Shown here: one piece after another, positions 1 through 12,564 of the stretch
Position numbering within the stretch: the stretch's first letter is position 1
Layout: each line of letters opens with the position of its first letter
Source of the DNA: Cryptomeria japonica
Taxonomy: Eukaryota > Streptophyta > Pinopsida > Cupressales > Cupressaceae
DNA: 64,000 nt
Reading direction: 5' to 3'
Assembly: GCF_030272615.1 (NCBI RefSeq)
Contig: NC_081408.1
Coordinates: 310,226,383-310,290,382, forward strand
Translations under genes and position numbers: made by a program
Notes under the pieces: model-generated
What the model was told of the DNA's origin: nothing
Database searches by the model: none
The model's input: only the letters and a program-made list of their open reading frames with translations

Positions 1-1179
1 ATATAACATTTACTACTAAAGATTCTGAAATACTTAACTGTAGGTATATTGCCAAACCATAATTCATAAGGTGTCTTTATCGGTTTCTCCTTTGATATGT
101 ACTATGTTGAATGTGTATACCACCATGCTCATAGCTTCTCTCCAATAGACATGAGGGATATTAGCTTCCACCATCATAGTTCTAGTTGCATTCAAGATAG
201 TTCTATTTTTCCTTTCCACAACTCCATTTTGCTGAGGTGTCTGGGATGTAGACTACCTTCTCCTTATCCCATTCTTCTCACAATAGTTGTTAAATTCACC
301 AAATGTGAATTTTCCACCATGATCTAATCTTAAGCATTTAATCTTCAAACCTATCTCTATCTCAACTTTAGCTTTAAAGATTTTAAACTTTTCAAAAGCC
401 TCAGATTTCTCCCTAACAAATGTAACCCACATCAATCTAGAATAGTCATCAATGATTAACATAAAATATCAATCACCTTGAAAACTTTTGATTCTAGCAG
501 GGCCATACAAATCACTATGAATCAGATCAAGAACATCATTACATTTGTCTTGTATACTCTTAAAAGAAGTTCTGACTTGTTTCCCCATTAGACATTCCTT
601 ATATACCAGATTACAGGGCTTCACAATCCTAGGTATATCTATAACTACCTTAGTTGAACTAATCTTCACAATGCAATCAAAATTCACGTGACACAACCTT
701 TTATGTCGTAGCCAACTCTCATCAATTTTTGCAATCAAACATGTCTTATCACCATAATTCAAATGAAATATGTTACCTTTTGTCTGTGTACTGATTGCAA
801 TTTCCAAACTAGATCTATCAATGAGTTTGCATTTTCCATCCTTGAACTGTAATTGAAATCCCTTATGCACCAATTCTCCTACACTCAAAATATTATACCT
901 TAAACCTTCAACATAATAAGCATTATCAGTGTTATTCTTACCATCCAATGATATAGTTCCTTTTCCTTTGATCATACATTCTTTGTCATCTCCAAATCTA
1001 ACCATACAGCCATCAAACTCTTGCAAAGATAGAAACTTCCTTTTATTTCCAATCATATGATGTGAACATCCATTTTCTATTACCCATTCATCCTTGTCTT
1101 CAATTATAGTAGCAAGGGCCTTTTCTTCAGGTTGCTTCTCTTCTGGTACCTGATCGGCTTCCTTAATAGCCAAGAACAC
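1..1179 (-). pseudogene. copia-1 protease and integrase N-terminal part
   Basis: Two ORFs in one frame (1179-469 and 462-253) are joined across a single TGA at 469-471. The protease motif is WVIENGCSHHMIG, where most copia elements have DSG, so the catalytic Asp is Glu here. The GAG-pre-integrase domain (ESWLRHKRLCHVNFD, then CX2C-like YKECLMGKQ) follows, then the integrase core with HSDLYGPAR (first catalytic Asp) and RLDHGGKFTFGEF (second). The third catalytic residue is left of about position 250, where the frame is broken. The TGA replaces an Arg codon in GDRYFML of copia-A. Confidence 0.88.
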
Positions 1180-1259
1180 CCATTCCTTTCCATTGCTGGA
1201 ACTACTAGTAGAGTCTTCTACTGGTTCATCATTAGAATCAGTAATGCCTTCCTCATCTA

Positions 1260-2262
1260 CTATGTACCATGATTGGTCTTTGTTTTTCTTGTACTTATAA
1301 TTGTTTTGATATCCAGGGTTAGGCTTAAAAGATCTTGTAACTCTTTCTTCAAATCTTGAATTCCTTTCAAGACATCTGGATGCAAAATGACCAATCTTAT
1401 TACATGTAAAACATTTAAAAGGTTCTTTTCTTTCATACTTACTTCCTTTCGGTCCTTTAGGTACTCTTCTAGCAAATAATGCTTCAAGTTGCTCAAATTA
1501 TTCATCTTCTCTCTTCATATCATCCAATTCTTTTGCATACAAAGCTTTCCATTATTGCTTGCCAGTTGATGATGTAGATGCATGAAAAGAAGATTCAGTC
1601 TTCACAGCTCCAAAAGGACCAAATTCTTCAAGGTCAAAAGTAGATAATTTCCCAAGAAAAGTATCTCTATTGACAGATGTATTATCCATTGTCCTCAACT
1701 CATTAATTGTAGTAGCCTTCATCTTATAAGTCATTGGTAAATCTCTCAGAACTTTAGAAACTATTTCATCTTCTCACAGAGATCCACCACAACATTGAAT
1801 TCCCATAGCAATCATATTTACCCTTTCTGTGAATGTAGTAATCCTTTCATCTTGTTCCATCTTTAAGTTTTCATATCTCACCCTATAACCATCAAGTTTA
1901 TCAATCTTCACTATAGGGTCACCTTCATTAAGAGTCTCCAACTTATCCCATATAGCCTTTCCAGATGATTTGTCAGTTAATCCCATTATTTATTGATCAA
2001 AACATGCACACAAGAGGGAATCTCTTGCTCTACAATCATTCTCAATCTCCTTATCCAAGTTTTCTGGAGGAGCATTTCCAGATGTCGGATTATGAGATGT
2101 AACACCATTCTATGTGATCTCCCAAATCTCTTTACCGAGACATCTCAAATGAGTCTCCATCTGAATCTTCCATACTATGTAATTTATTCCATCAAGCCTA
2201 GGAATATCTCTTTGAAAGATAGCTCTAGATGAACTGGATGAACTTGAAATGTTAGTTGCCAT
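1260..2262 (-). pseudogene. copia-1 Gag (broken)
   Basis: Gag is the capsid/nucleocapsid polyprotein that packages element RNA. The start Met is at 2262 (MATNISSSSS...), matching the start used in copia-A. Recognisable pieces follow: GLTDKSSGKAIWDKLETLNE (about 1986-1925), a stretch with MEQDERITTFTERVN, then MTYKMKATTINELRTM. A CCHC zinc knuckle CFTCNKIGHFASRC lies at 1413-1372 with all four zinc ligands intact. It sits in a different frame from the downstream 81-residue ORF, so at least one frameshift separates it from its neighbours. Nonsense codons separate the pieces. Confidence 0.85.
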
Positions 2263-2306
2263 AGGATCTTCCTCAAGTGGTTAAGCTTTTTGCAAAGAGG
2301 ACCAAA

Positions 2307-2318
2307 GCTCTGATACCA
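2307..2318 (-). other. copia-1 primer binding site (tRNA-iMet type)
   Basis: The minus strand reads TGGTATCAGAGC two bases inside the LTR end. This is the classical plant copia primer binding site, complementary to the 3' end of initiator tRNA-Met. It is a perfect copy here. Confidence 0.9.
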
Positions 2319-2320
2319 AT

Positions 2321-3481
2321 TATTAGACAGTTGAAATAGCTGGAAGACAACTAAGAGGGGGAGGCAGTGAATAAGTTGTCACAGATTACAAGAACATGTA
2401 GAAATTAAAACTTTAATATCGGAACCCAAAACATTAGTACCAGAATGCTTAAACCAAATACTAGAATAGCAGTTAAACCAATTAAGCATAAACAATAATC
2501 AGAGAATAAACACCATCCACAAGACACAAAGATTTATACTTGGAAAACTTGATAAAGGGAAAAACCATGGTGGGAAGGCTACCCATAGTCAGATAATACT
2601 TCTGCAGTAATTATGTGAATTACAATTGAGGGGCCTACACTTGCAGGAAGGGCCAACAACCTAGAGCATAGTGCTCATCACAAAAGGAGTCTCGCTGACT
2701 ATATAGAAATCTAGACTACAATCCAGAAGAGTGAATGAAATACAATGGTAACATCTCCTATGCTTGAGTATAGTCCTAATTAAGCTCAATATCGGAGGAC
2801 TAAATCCTCTTACATAAACCCAACGCAATCACCAATGATGGACCAAATCCTCTGCCAGAATGATTATTACATTATTCTCTCATTACTTATCCATGTCCTT
2901 ACAACCTATGACCTACAATGAGATCTTACATCATATGTCAACCAAAGACCAAACAAATAATATCCAACCCATAAGACATCTCAGAAACATATCGAGAAGT
3001 CCAATCCACACGTTACATTAAGCTGGTTCATAACCTTGATTAAACAAGACCCAATATAGGTTCACATGCTAAAGCAATGATCCCAACCCACCAATTCTTG
3101 AACATGATCACCATTAGCATCCTGAATCCACACCAGAAGCTGCACCAACACCACTTATGCATATTATCAAAGATATTCAACAAAGCTCTATTGGTGAAAC
3201 CCTCGCCAAAACCACAAGCCAAGCTTCCAAGAAAATAGGAAAGAATCCGATCACCAAATAAAAACCAAATGACTGAGCATGAATCAAAGTAGCATGAATA
3301 AGATAATTTCATAACCAAATCATACCAGAGCATACTAGATCATGTCGGATCCAATCCAACCAGAAACCACACAACCTACTGGGACCAGAAGGGTGTCGGT
3401 AAAGCATCCTAAACAACTAGTGTTGACATCAATGGAAAAATATCAATGCAACACATTATCAATTCCTCCAAATAACCAACA
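2321..3481 (-). repeat. copia-1 5' LTR
   Basis: This is about 1.16 kb next to the primer binding site. On the plus strand it should run TG...CA; the left end reads TATTAGAC (TG mutated to TA) and the right end ...AACCAACA. It aligns in inverted orientation with the LTRs of copia-A, sharing the G-tract near the U5 end, the GGGAAAAACCATGGTGGGA block near 2560 and the AATTCCTCC block at its U3 end. The partner LTR is outside the window. Confidence 0.85.
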
Positions 3482-6400
3482 ATGGGAGGGTTTTGAGACT
3501 CAAACATGAGGTCATGCTATCTAAAGGCATCTTGTCCTTCCTAATAATACAAGTTGCCTTATTCTTTGTCTCTCTCATATATAGTTCTTAGCATTTCTTT
3601 GGTTAATGGTTTCAAAAGATGAGGCTCTTTGAGCCTCACCTTGGATCTATTACACATGATTTTGTGCATTTTCATTAGCAATGAATAATTAGATGATCTT
3701 TAAAAAGCTCATTGAATATAAAGATGATAATAGGAAGATAAAAAAATTAGTATATTTTGTTTATGGAACCTAAACCACAAGGTCTATCACTCTAATGCTA
3801 AAACCAAGTCAAATTAACCCCTAACACCTATTGGAAAAGTCAAAACATGCCTTTCTTTCAAATTCACAAGAGCATATAAACCTGTTGAAACCACACATGC
3901 ATGCTATGAAATTGTATGGTAATCCTACCTATAGTGGAAGTTCACATGATAACTTAACCAATGACACTATATTAGATGATAAACCCATCTATGGCATTAA
4001 TTTAAGAGGTAAGGGATTCCTCTTACTAGAATTTTTAGTCTTGGATTAATCCATAGTGGTAAAATTAGTTCTAGTGTTCTTCTCTTAGTGTTATATCTAT
4101 CTCTACAATTTCCCATACTTAACCATTTCATCATCCCTTTTCCCAAGCTATTTGTATCATAATATAAACTTGGTCCAATCTAACATTATCCCCTTAGGTA
4201 ATTATCCATTTCCTCCAAGTTGAATGGAACCTTTTGTACCAATGCATCCATGCTTTCCTACCCTCATGGATCAATACTTGACATCACCTTAACAATCTTC
4301 TTTATGTCATAGCATATCTCTGAAGTTCCTTTAGCATGCTTTAGATGTGTCAATATTAACTAGATTGAATATATTTTTAAAGTCTCTTAACACATTCCAT
4401 GACAAGAAAATGACTCATTTTGATTTAGGAGTACTTTTCTAAACCATTCATTCATATTCAACAATCCATTCTCACACCCACATCATAATTCATATCCATG
4501 TTAGTTGTAATGAGTGTTTTAAACCAACAATCAATGAATCATAGGATAGGAGAAAACTCGTTATGCACAAGGATAAGAATCAAAGACGCTGAAAGAATTG
4601 ATTCACTAGATATTCTCCACATTACTATAATAGACCAATGTAAAATAATAAGTCATAACAAGAATAGGACCAAAAAAACTAGGAAAAGAAACTTGGTAGG
4701 ATACATTAATAAAACATTGATTGAAAGCATTTCTTCCATGATGTTTAAATGATAAAATATCAGATAGCTCAATCTTTAGTCAAGTAGCATTTAAATAACC
4801 AATTCTTAGACATGCATCATGATTAAACATCACATATCATAAGCCTTTTTAACAATCACTAGGACTCTAGATAATATTCAATCATATCATAGGAAATAAA
4901 TCATCAAAAATTATAATGAAAGAGAAAACCAACTATATAAGCTTAGCAAACCACCATACAAAAATTATATTTTGTAGAAAATAAAATAAACTATATGTTG
5001 ACATAGCATATATATTTTGTATATAAATTATATATTTTGAATTTTGGTCATGTGTGCGTAGGAGCATACTGCATCAAGACCCTAAATAGAGAGTTGCATT
5101 GAGAACCATTGCATCTAGCCCTTTAGTGGAGAGTTGTGACACTTCACTGGATGAGTTCTACAAGGCCATTGCATCAAGGAGGAAGACTAGGAACCATTTG
5201 GCATGTGGAAATCTAGAGTGAGAGGTGAGGGCACTGGGAAAAGGAAAATAGACCAAGGGACAATGAATGTAAGTGATTTTCCCCCCACATTTAGATATCT
5301 TGTTTCAAGTACAGTGATTAAGACTCTGTTTGTTCTGATCAAGGTGTTGTATGCTATATTTTGCGTAGTTCAATCCAATGTCCCATTCATAAACCCAAGT
5401 ACTACTTAGTATTGGTATCTGGTTAGTTTGAACAACCAAGCTTTGAGATGTTCAATCAGTTGGGTGGCCATTTTTGGCTTCTGAACTATAGTTTTTTGTA
5501 TTTGTCTTACCATTTTTTTTTACTATAAGATTTAAAGGAATTCCCATCACATAAAAATACATGAAGTTCATTATGTTTCAAATTTCTTAAGTTCAATGAA
5601 ATAAATTTACATATTGAGGTCCACAATGTATTAGACTAAGAAGTAGCTTGGGGTGTTGGTTCCCAAATCAACAAATTCTGATTTGTAAAGAAATTGGCAC
5701 TAGCTTATCAACAAACTCAGGATGGGACTTGGCCAACAAACAAGAGTTAGTTGAAAATTGAGATCTTCTACACTTTAGGCTCTACAAAACCTAGGTGGGT
5801 TCCCCTATACAGTGTCTGAGAAATTTTCCACTTTTTAGACTTATGACACTAAAGAACAAAGCAGATTTCTCAATGAAAATATACCAAGGAAATGTAGATA
5901 AACATTTGGTTATGGATCTAACCTTGGTTTACACCATTCTTGTACACATTGAGATTGATTCTAAACTAATAACTACTCCTAATGCAAAAAAGTAAAAGGA
6001 AAAAATATAAAAGGTGAAATAAGAATGATCCTAGATAGGTTGTATGACTAGTGCTTATTCTAAAGGGAATACAAAGTCAAATAGAAATCTTAATGACAAA
6101 CACCATCATATTATCAATATTAATACTCAACATTAAACATATACAACTTCCTTAATATGCTTAAATCAAAATATACATCCACACCCTCCTCACACTTTGT
6201 TACACATATATTACAACACTTAAGACATAATTTAATTCATTTTCTTGAAATGAAACTCATGAAGAAGACACACATTCCCCATTGGAGAAGACAAGATAAA
6301 AATGTCATTAACACTAATTTAACACATACAATATAACACAAGAAACAAGAGAAAGCAATGAATGTTCTCTTTATTGATCTTCAAAATAAGATTGATACAT

Positions 6401-6578
6401 TCATGATAAACTGCTTACTACACTAAAATTGAAAAAAGACTAACTGTTAGTGTATTTCTCTTAAGATCTCTTAATAGATACAAATCAAAAAAAAAATTCC
6501 TTCTTCTTGGCCCTAAATTTTTTTTTTTATTACACAAGGGAGAAAAACAAGATTTAGACCAGAGAAGACACATGTTAA
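3482..6578. other. AT-rich intergenic stretch, nothing recognised
   Basis: About 3.1 kb between copia-1 and copia-A. It contains only short ORFs (longest about 84 codons) with no family resemblance that I can see, scattered AT-rich runs (for example 4980-5040), and A and T homopolymers near 6488-6530. No LTR ends, primer sites or coding domains were recognised. It forms the spacer between two oppositely oriented copies of one copia family. Confidence 0.6.
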
Positions 6579-6583
6579 TATCC
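6579..6583. repeat. copia-A target site duplication, left copy (TATCC)
   Basis: TATCC immediately left of the 5' LTR, identical to 21571-21575 right of the 3' LTR. Ty1/copia integrase makes 5-bp duplications. Confidence 0.9.
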
Positions 6584-7797
6584 TATTGACCATTTGGAGG
6601 AATTGATTGTGTGTTGCATTGATGTTTTGTCATTAATGTCAACACTATTTGTTTGGATTCTTTACTGACACCCTTCTGGTCTCGGTAGGATGAGTTGTTT
6701 CTGGTTGGTTTGGATCCGACATGAGTCAATAAGCTTTGGTATAGTTTGGTTATGGAATTGGCTTACTCATGATACTCATACTCATATTGAGTAAGTTAGT
6801 TTTGGTTTGGTGATCGGATGCTATCATTTTTTCTTAGAAGCTTGGCTTCTGGTTTCAACGAGGGTTTCACTAGTAGAGCTTTTTATGAAGATCTTTGATG
6901 AATTGCATAATTGGTGTTGATGCAGCTTCCAATATGGTTTTTGGATGTTGTTGGTGATCCTGTTCGAGACTTGGTAGATGTAGATCATTGTTGTAGCATG
7001 TGGACCTATATTGGGTCCTGGTTGGTCTAGGTTATGGATCAGTTTAATGAAGTGTGTGGATTGGACTTCTTGATACATTTCTGGGATGTCTTATGTGTTG
7101 GATATTATTTGTTTGGTCTAAGGCCGACATGTTTTATAAATATGTAATTGGTTTATTGTCTAGTGGTCGACCTGATTGTATAAGGTTGAGGGTTTATATA
7201 TATAGATGTAAGATCTCATTGTAGATCATCATGGGATAATATATGGTTATGGGAAAGGGATGTAATGTGTGAATAATGTAATATCATTTAGGTAGAGGAT
7301 ATGGTTGATAATTGGAGATTGAATTGCATTTATGTAAGAGGATTTAGTCCTCTAGTTGAGCTTAACCGAAACTATACTCAGGCATAGGGATGCTATCTTT
7401 TGTAGATTAACACTTCTTTAGATTGTAGTCCAGATTTCTATGTAGTCAGTTAGGCTCCTTTCATGATGAGCAGTGCACTTTAGGCTATTGGCCTTCCTGC
7501 ATGTGCAGGCCCCTCAATTATAATTCACATACTTACTGCAGAAGTATTATTTGACTGTGGGTAGGCTTCCCATCATGGTTTTTCCCTTTATCGGGCTTTC
7601 CACATATAAATATTGGTGTCATGTGGATGGTATTTATTCTATGATTATTGTTTATGCTTAATTAGTTTAACTTCTATTTTGGTATCAATGTTTTGGGTTT
7701 CGATATTAAATTTTTAATTTCTAATGGTTCCAGTAATCTGTGACAACTGATTCATCCCCCCCCTCAGTTGTCTTTCGGTTATTTGAACTATCTAACA
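6584..7797 (+). repeat. copia-A 5' LTR
   Basis: 1,214 bp. It starts TATTGACC where the 3' copy has TGTTGGCC (terminal TG mutated) and ends TCTAACA. It contains the conserved U5 block CATGGTTTTTCCCTTTATCG near 7575 and a C-tract (TTCATCCCCCCCCTCAG) near 7750. It is preceded by target duplication TATCC. Confidence 0.93.
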
Positions 7798-7799
7798 AT

Positions 7800-7811
7800 T
7801 GGTATTAGATC
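7800..7811 (+). other. copia-A primer binding site (mutated)
   Basis: TGGTATTAGATC two bases after the 5' LTR. The family consensus seen in copia-1 and copia-B is TGGTATCAGAGC; two substitutions are present. Confidence 0.85.
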
Positions 7812-7855
7812 TTTGGTCCTCTCTGCAGAAAGCTTAATCGCTTGAGGAAGATCCT

Positions 7856-8980
7856 ATGGAGACTAACAGTTCAACGTCATCTAGTTCATCTAGAGCTATC
7901 ATTTAGAGAGATATTCCTAGGCTTGATGGAACAAATTACACAGTATGGAATATTCAGATGGAGACTCATCTGAGATGTCTTGGTAAGGAGATTTGGGAGA
8001 TCACACAAAATGGTGTCACACCTCATAATCTAACATCTGGCAATCCTTCTCTAGAAAACCTAGATAAGGAGATTGACAATGATTGTAGAGCAAGAGAAGT
8101 CCTCTTGTGTGCACTTTCTGATCAACAAATAATGGGATTAACCAACAAATCATCTGGAAAAGCTATATGGGATAAGTTGGAGACTCTTAATTAAGGTGAC
8201 CCTAAAGTAAATATTGCTAAACTTGAAGATGGAAGAATATGAAAGGATTACTACATTCATGGAAAGGGTGAATGAGATTGTTATGGGAATTCAATGTTGT
8301 GGTGGAACTCTGAGCGAAGATGAAATTGTTTCTAAATTTCTGAGAGCCCTAACACCGGCTTACAAAATGAAGGCTACTGCTATTAATTAGTTGAGGTCAA
8401 TGGCTAATACATCTGTCAACAAATATTGGGAAATTATCTGCTTTTGAGCTTGAAGAATCTAGACCTTCTGGAGCTGTGAAGACTGAACCTTCTTTTCATG
8501 CATCTACATCTACAATCGGTAAGCAAGATTGGAAAGCTTTATATGAAAAGGAATTGGAAGATATGAAGAGAGAAGATGATGAGTTTGAGCAACTTGAAGC
8601 ACTATTTTCTATAAGAGTACCTAAAGGACCGATGGAAAGTAAGTATGAAGGAAAAACACCTTTTAAATGTTTTACATTTAATAAGATTGGTCATTTTGCA
8701 TCTAGATGTCTTGAAAGGAATTCAACATTTGAAGAAAGAGTTAAAATATCTTTTAAGTCTAACCCTGGATATCAGAACAAGTATAAGTATAGGAAAAATA
8801 GAGACAAATCATATTACATAGCGGATGAGAAAGGCATTACTGATTTTGATGATCAATCGACAAAAGACTCTGCGAGTGGTTCTGGCAATGGGAAGGAATG
8901 GATGTTCCTAGCTATCAAGGAAGATGATCCAAAACTGGAAGAGAATGTACCTGAAGAGAAGGCACTTGCTGCTAAAATTT
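7856..8980 (+). pseudogene. copia-A Gag (broken)
   Basis: Starts at ATG 7856 (METNSSTSSSSSRAI, then a stop) with the DGTNYTVWNIQMETHLRCLG region typical of plant copia Gag (DUF4219/UBN2 type). Pieces in the open segments 7958-8194 and 8476-8982 cover the capsid and nucleocapsid. The zinc knuckle reads CFTFNKIGHFASRC (about 8668-8709), so the second zinc ligand Cys is Phe; the related copia-1 copy keeps Cys. The C-terminal part ends ...ALAAKI followed by a TAA at 8980 that truncates the frame just before the protease. Confidence 0.88.
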
Positions 8981-8982
8981 AA

Positions 8983-10171
8983 GACAAGGATGAATGGGTA
9001 ATTGAGAGTGGTTGTTCACATAATATGACTAGAGATAAGGGGAATTTTCTATCTTTGCAAGAATTTGATGGTGGTCTAGTTAGATTTGGAGATGACAAAG
9101 AAAGTATCATCAAAGGAAAAGGAACTATATCATTGGATGGTAAGAACAATACTGACAATGTCTATCATGTTGAAGTTTTAATGCATAATCTTTTGAGTGT
9201 GGGAAAATTAGTGGATAAGAGATTTCAATTACAATTCAAGGATGGAAAATGCAAAATCATTAATAGATATGGTTTGGAGATTGCAACCGGTACTCAAACA
9301 AAAGGTTAGATATTTCATTTGAACTCCAGTGAGAAGACTTGTTTCATTACATAGATTAATGAAAGTTGGCTATGGCATAAAAGGATGTGTCATGTGAATT
9401 CTGATTGCATTGTAAAGATCAGTTCAACTAAGGCAGTTAGAGATATACCTAAGATTATGAAGCCCTATAATCTGGTATGTAAAGAATGTCAAATGGGAAG
9501 CAGGTCAGAACCTTTTTAGGAGTATACAAGATAAATCTAATGATGTTCTTGATCTTATTCATACTAATTTGTGTGGCTCTGCTAGAGTTAAATTTTTTCA
9601 AGGTGATAGATATTTCATGCTAATCATTGATGGTTATTCTAGAATGATGTGGGTTACTTTTCTAAAGAAAAAATCTGAGGTATTTGGAAAGTTTAAAATG
9701 TTTAAGGCTAAAGTGGAAATTGAGAAAGGATTGAAGATTAAATGTTTGAGGCCAGATCATGGTGGAGAATTCACATTTGGTGAGTTTAATAACTTTTGTG
9801 AAAAGCATGGTATAAGAAGACAATTTAATGCTCCACGGACACCCCAATAGAATGGAGTTATTGAAAATAAGAACATAACTATCTTGGATGCTACTAGAAC
9901 AATGACGATGGAAGCTAGTCTACCTCATATCTAATAGAGAGAAGCAATGAGCACAATGGTTTATACATTCAACATAGTACATATCAAAGGAAAAATTGAT
10001 AAGACACCTTAAGAATTATGGTTGGGCAATACACCTATAGTTAAGTATTTCAGAATAATTGGTAGTAAATGATATATCAGGAAAGATGATATCATTATAA
10101 AATTTGATCCTAGATGTCATGAAGGCATACTTCTTTGTTATTCTAATAAAAGAAAAGAATATAGATGTTAT
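8983..10171 (+). pseudogene. copia-A protease and integrase (broken, 3' end cut by copia-B)
   Basis: The protease motif is WVIESGCSHNM (Asp to Glu, as in copia-1). The GAG-pre-integrase segment follows, with the SWLWHKRMCHVNSD region. The integrase core has HTNLCGSARV, where the first catalytic Asp has become Asn, then RPDHGGEFTFGEF (second Asp intact) and NGVIENK (Glu). Several in-frame TAG/TAA codons occur after 9308 and at 9848. Coding stops abruptly at KEYRCY (10170), where the copia-B LTR begins. Confidence 0.9.
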
Positions 10172-11629
10172 TGATGAATAATGATGAATAGTAAATACCC
10201 AACAGATACTGAGAGGGGGGGTGAATCAGTATGGACAAAAAATTCTTCAACAACTTAAATTGCAAAGACTACACTAACTGGTAAATAATATCACCAATCT
10301 AAATCAAGGCACTACCGGTAAAACATAGTATGATTGTAAAAGACATAAACCGGTAACATCTAGATCTTCTCAAAACCTAATATCTCATCTCAACTTCACC
10401 CATATGCTTAAGCAAGTAATACATCAGAAATACAATGACCATTGAATCAGCTTGCTTTACTGCTTAACAGAAAACACTAAAACATCACATGAAAAAGCAT
10501 CACACATAACACACTAATTTTTCACGTGGAAACCCAACTGGGAAAAACCACGGTGGGGATGAATACCCACAAGTTGTTTTTGAAATCTTCTGAAGTTTGC
10601 TCTGTTAGGAGCCTGGTCCGGTTAAAGACTTTACAACTAGTTTTACTAGGAACCGATCCTGCTAGGGATAACCCGATTAAGGGATGGCTAAATACCTAGT
10701 TAGAGGTTAAAACCCTATTATAGGTTACCTTGTAAGAGGATTTGAAGAACTCAATGATTTTGAGTCACCATGTTAAAGGATTTACAAAAAGCCTATTAAA
10801 GCTACCCGATAAAGGGATTTTCCATCTGCTGAAATGGTTAGAAGTCAACAAGTAATACACTAATCTGATAACAACACTTAATACAAAGGTAGATTCGATT
10901 AAGTTTCTTTACATTTGCAATCACACTCTACAGATCTCTTCTTACTCCTTTGGTCTGGCAAGAATAACCTCACATACATTCATTTGCCAACAACTTCAAA
11001 TAAAATTCATCATCGACCTTATAGACAACAATTCGGTCAGTGGCCAAAACCTAAAACCCTAAGCATCTAGGTTAACAATATAGTCGGTCCAATCCTGGCC
11101 ATTTAAACACATTACATAGGGTAAAAAATTCTTGAACAAATCTCAAGACGTTCTCCATTGTCCGTTCTTCACCGCTTCTCGAAGCTGATAACCCATCATG
11201 TGCTTTCCACCATTTACTAAGATTTTGTACATTCCCAAGGTAGATAGAATCAATCTTCTTCATGCAAGATCCTCAAGGAGATCCTTCACGTGCACAAGGC
11301 TGATGTTGAAACATGATCTAATCTTCATTTCAATGCTAACTCATCACAAGATGTTGTCAGTCGAATCACATAGACTTGGAATGCATCAACTAGAAACTGT
11401 GAAGCTAAGACTACCAACTGGTAGTCATATCAAATGAAACCCCAACTTTGCATATACCGGTTCACACTCCAACATACCGATTCACTTTTTGCATATACCA
11501 GTTCATACCATCATACTGATTCACTTGCTAGATTGCTTACTTCAATATACCAGTTCATACTTTAGCATATTGACATCAACGACAACATACAATCCCATCA
11601 TGTCATCAAACTCTACACATATGCCAACA
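10172..11629 (-). repeat. copia-B 3' LTR (complete)
   Basis: 1,458 bp; plus strand reads TGATGAATAATG...ATGCCAACA. The G-tract block GAGAGGGGGGGTGAATCAG lies near 10210 and the GGGAAAAACCACGGTGGGG block near 10541. Its right end abuts the PPT. Confidence 0.92.
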
Positions 11630-11641
11630 ATCTCCCCCTTT
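11630..11641 (-). other. copia-B polypurine tract
   Basis: The minus strand reads CCAAAGGGGGAGAT immediately before the 3' LTR start TGTTGGCAT. It primes plus-strand DNA synthesis. Confidence 0.85.
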
Positions 11642-11813
11642 GGCATTGATAGAAATACACAAAGATATCTCTACTTCTTCCTCCATATAATAAGCTCCAT
11701 GATCTACTATGCTACTCCCCCTGAGGAGTAGCATCCTTCAACACATCAATCCTAAAAAATATTTGACAATGCAATACCTGACTGATGTGGAGCACATACC
11801 TTTAGTTCACCTC

Positions 11814-12563
11814 TTAAAGGGGTAGCACCCCTAATTCAACTCTTAAATAGGTAAATGTAGCCTTCAATAGAGGCTTGGTGAATATATTTGCTAATAGCTC
11901 TTTACTAGAAACATGTTCCAATACAACCTCTTTGTTCTGAACTTTCTCTCTCAAGAATTGATACTTGAGCTTGAAGTGCTTGGTTCTAGCATGCAATACC
12001 AGATTCTTGGAAATATTAATTACACTTGTGTTATCACAAAATATACTCATCGGTTCAGATATATGGACTTTGAAACCACTTAATACATGCTTCATCCAAA
12101 TTGTCTCAATGCAGTTCATAAATGTTGCTACATATTCTACTCCTGCTGTAGACTGAGAGATACAACTCTGTTTCTTGCTCATCCATGAGACTAGTCTACC
12201 ACCGAGAAAGAATGCACCACCGGTTGTGCTCTTTCGATCATCCACATTACCAACCCAATTAGTATCAGTAAACACTTTGAGATTGAAATCATTATTGTAT
12301 GGATACCACAATCCATAATCTATAGTTCCCTTCAAATATCTAAGAATCCACTTGACTGCTACCAAGTGGGATTCTTTTGGACTTTTCTGGAAATGTGCAG
12401 CAATGCCCACTACATCTGCAATGTTTGGTCTGCTGTGTACTACATAGTGCAACTTACCAATCATTGACCAACATTCCTTCTCATTCACCAATGCTGAGTC
12501 ATCTTCTTTTGACAATTTAAAACCGGTCATCATTAGTGTACCAACCAGTTTGTTGTCTTCCAT
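11814..12563 (-). pseudogene. copia-B RNase H domain, still open
   Basis: A 249-codon open frame covering the end of the RT connection and RNase H: SMIGKLHYVVHSRPNIADVV, KSPKESHLVAVKWILRYLKG, TDTNWVGNVDDRKSTTGGAF, SWMSKKQSCISQSTAGVEYV and FTKPLLKATFTYLR. RNase H removes template RNA during reverse transcription. The frame is intact but cut off from RT. The Met at 12563 is an internal residue, not a true start. Confidence 0.9.
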
Positions 12564-12564
12564 G

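Larger units (their letters stand above)
1..3481 (-). mobile_element. copia-1: 5' part of a Ty1/copia LTR retrotransposon
   Basis: The element is read on the minus strand and is cut by the left window edge. From right to left it has a 5' LTR, a tRNA-iMet-type primer binding site, Gag with a zinc knuckle, a protease motif, the GAG-pre-integrase domain and the first part of integrase. The order PR-IN before RT defines Ty1/copia. RT, RNase H and the 3' LTR would lie beyond position 1. Protein and LTR sequences closely resemble copia-A (6584-21570), so the two belong to one family. Several nonsense codons and a frameshift in Gag show it is inactive. The right flank after the LTR is ATGGG (3482-3486); the matching target duplication would be outside the window. 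Confidence 0.93.

Noticed and set aside
3040-3333. 97-codon minus-strand ORF with Trp/Phe/Cys-rich sequence
   Set aside because: It lies inside the copia-1 LTR and similar shadow ORFs appear in the copia-A LTRs; not a gene.
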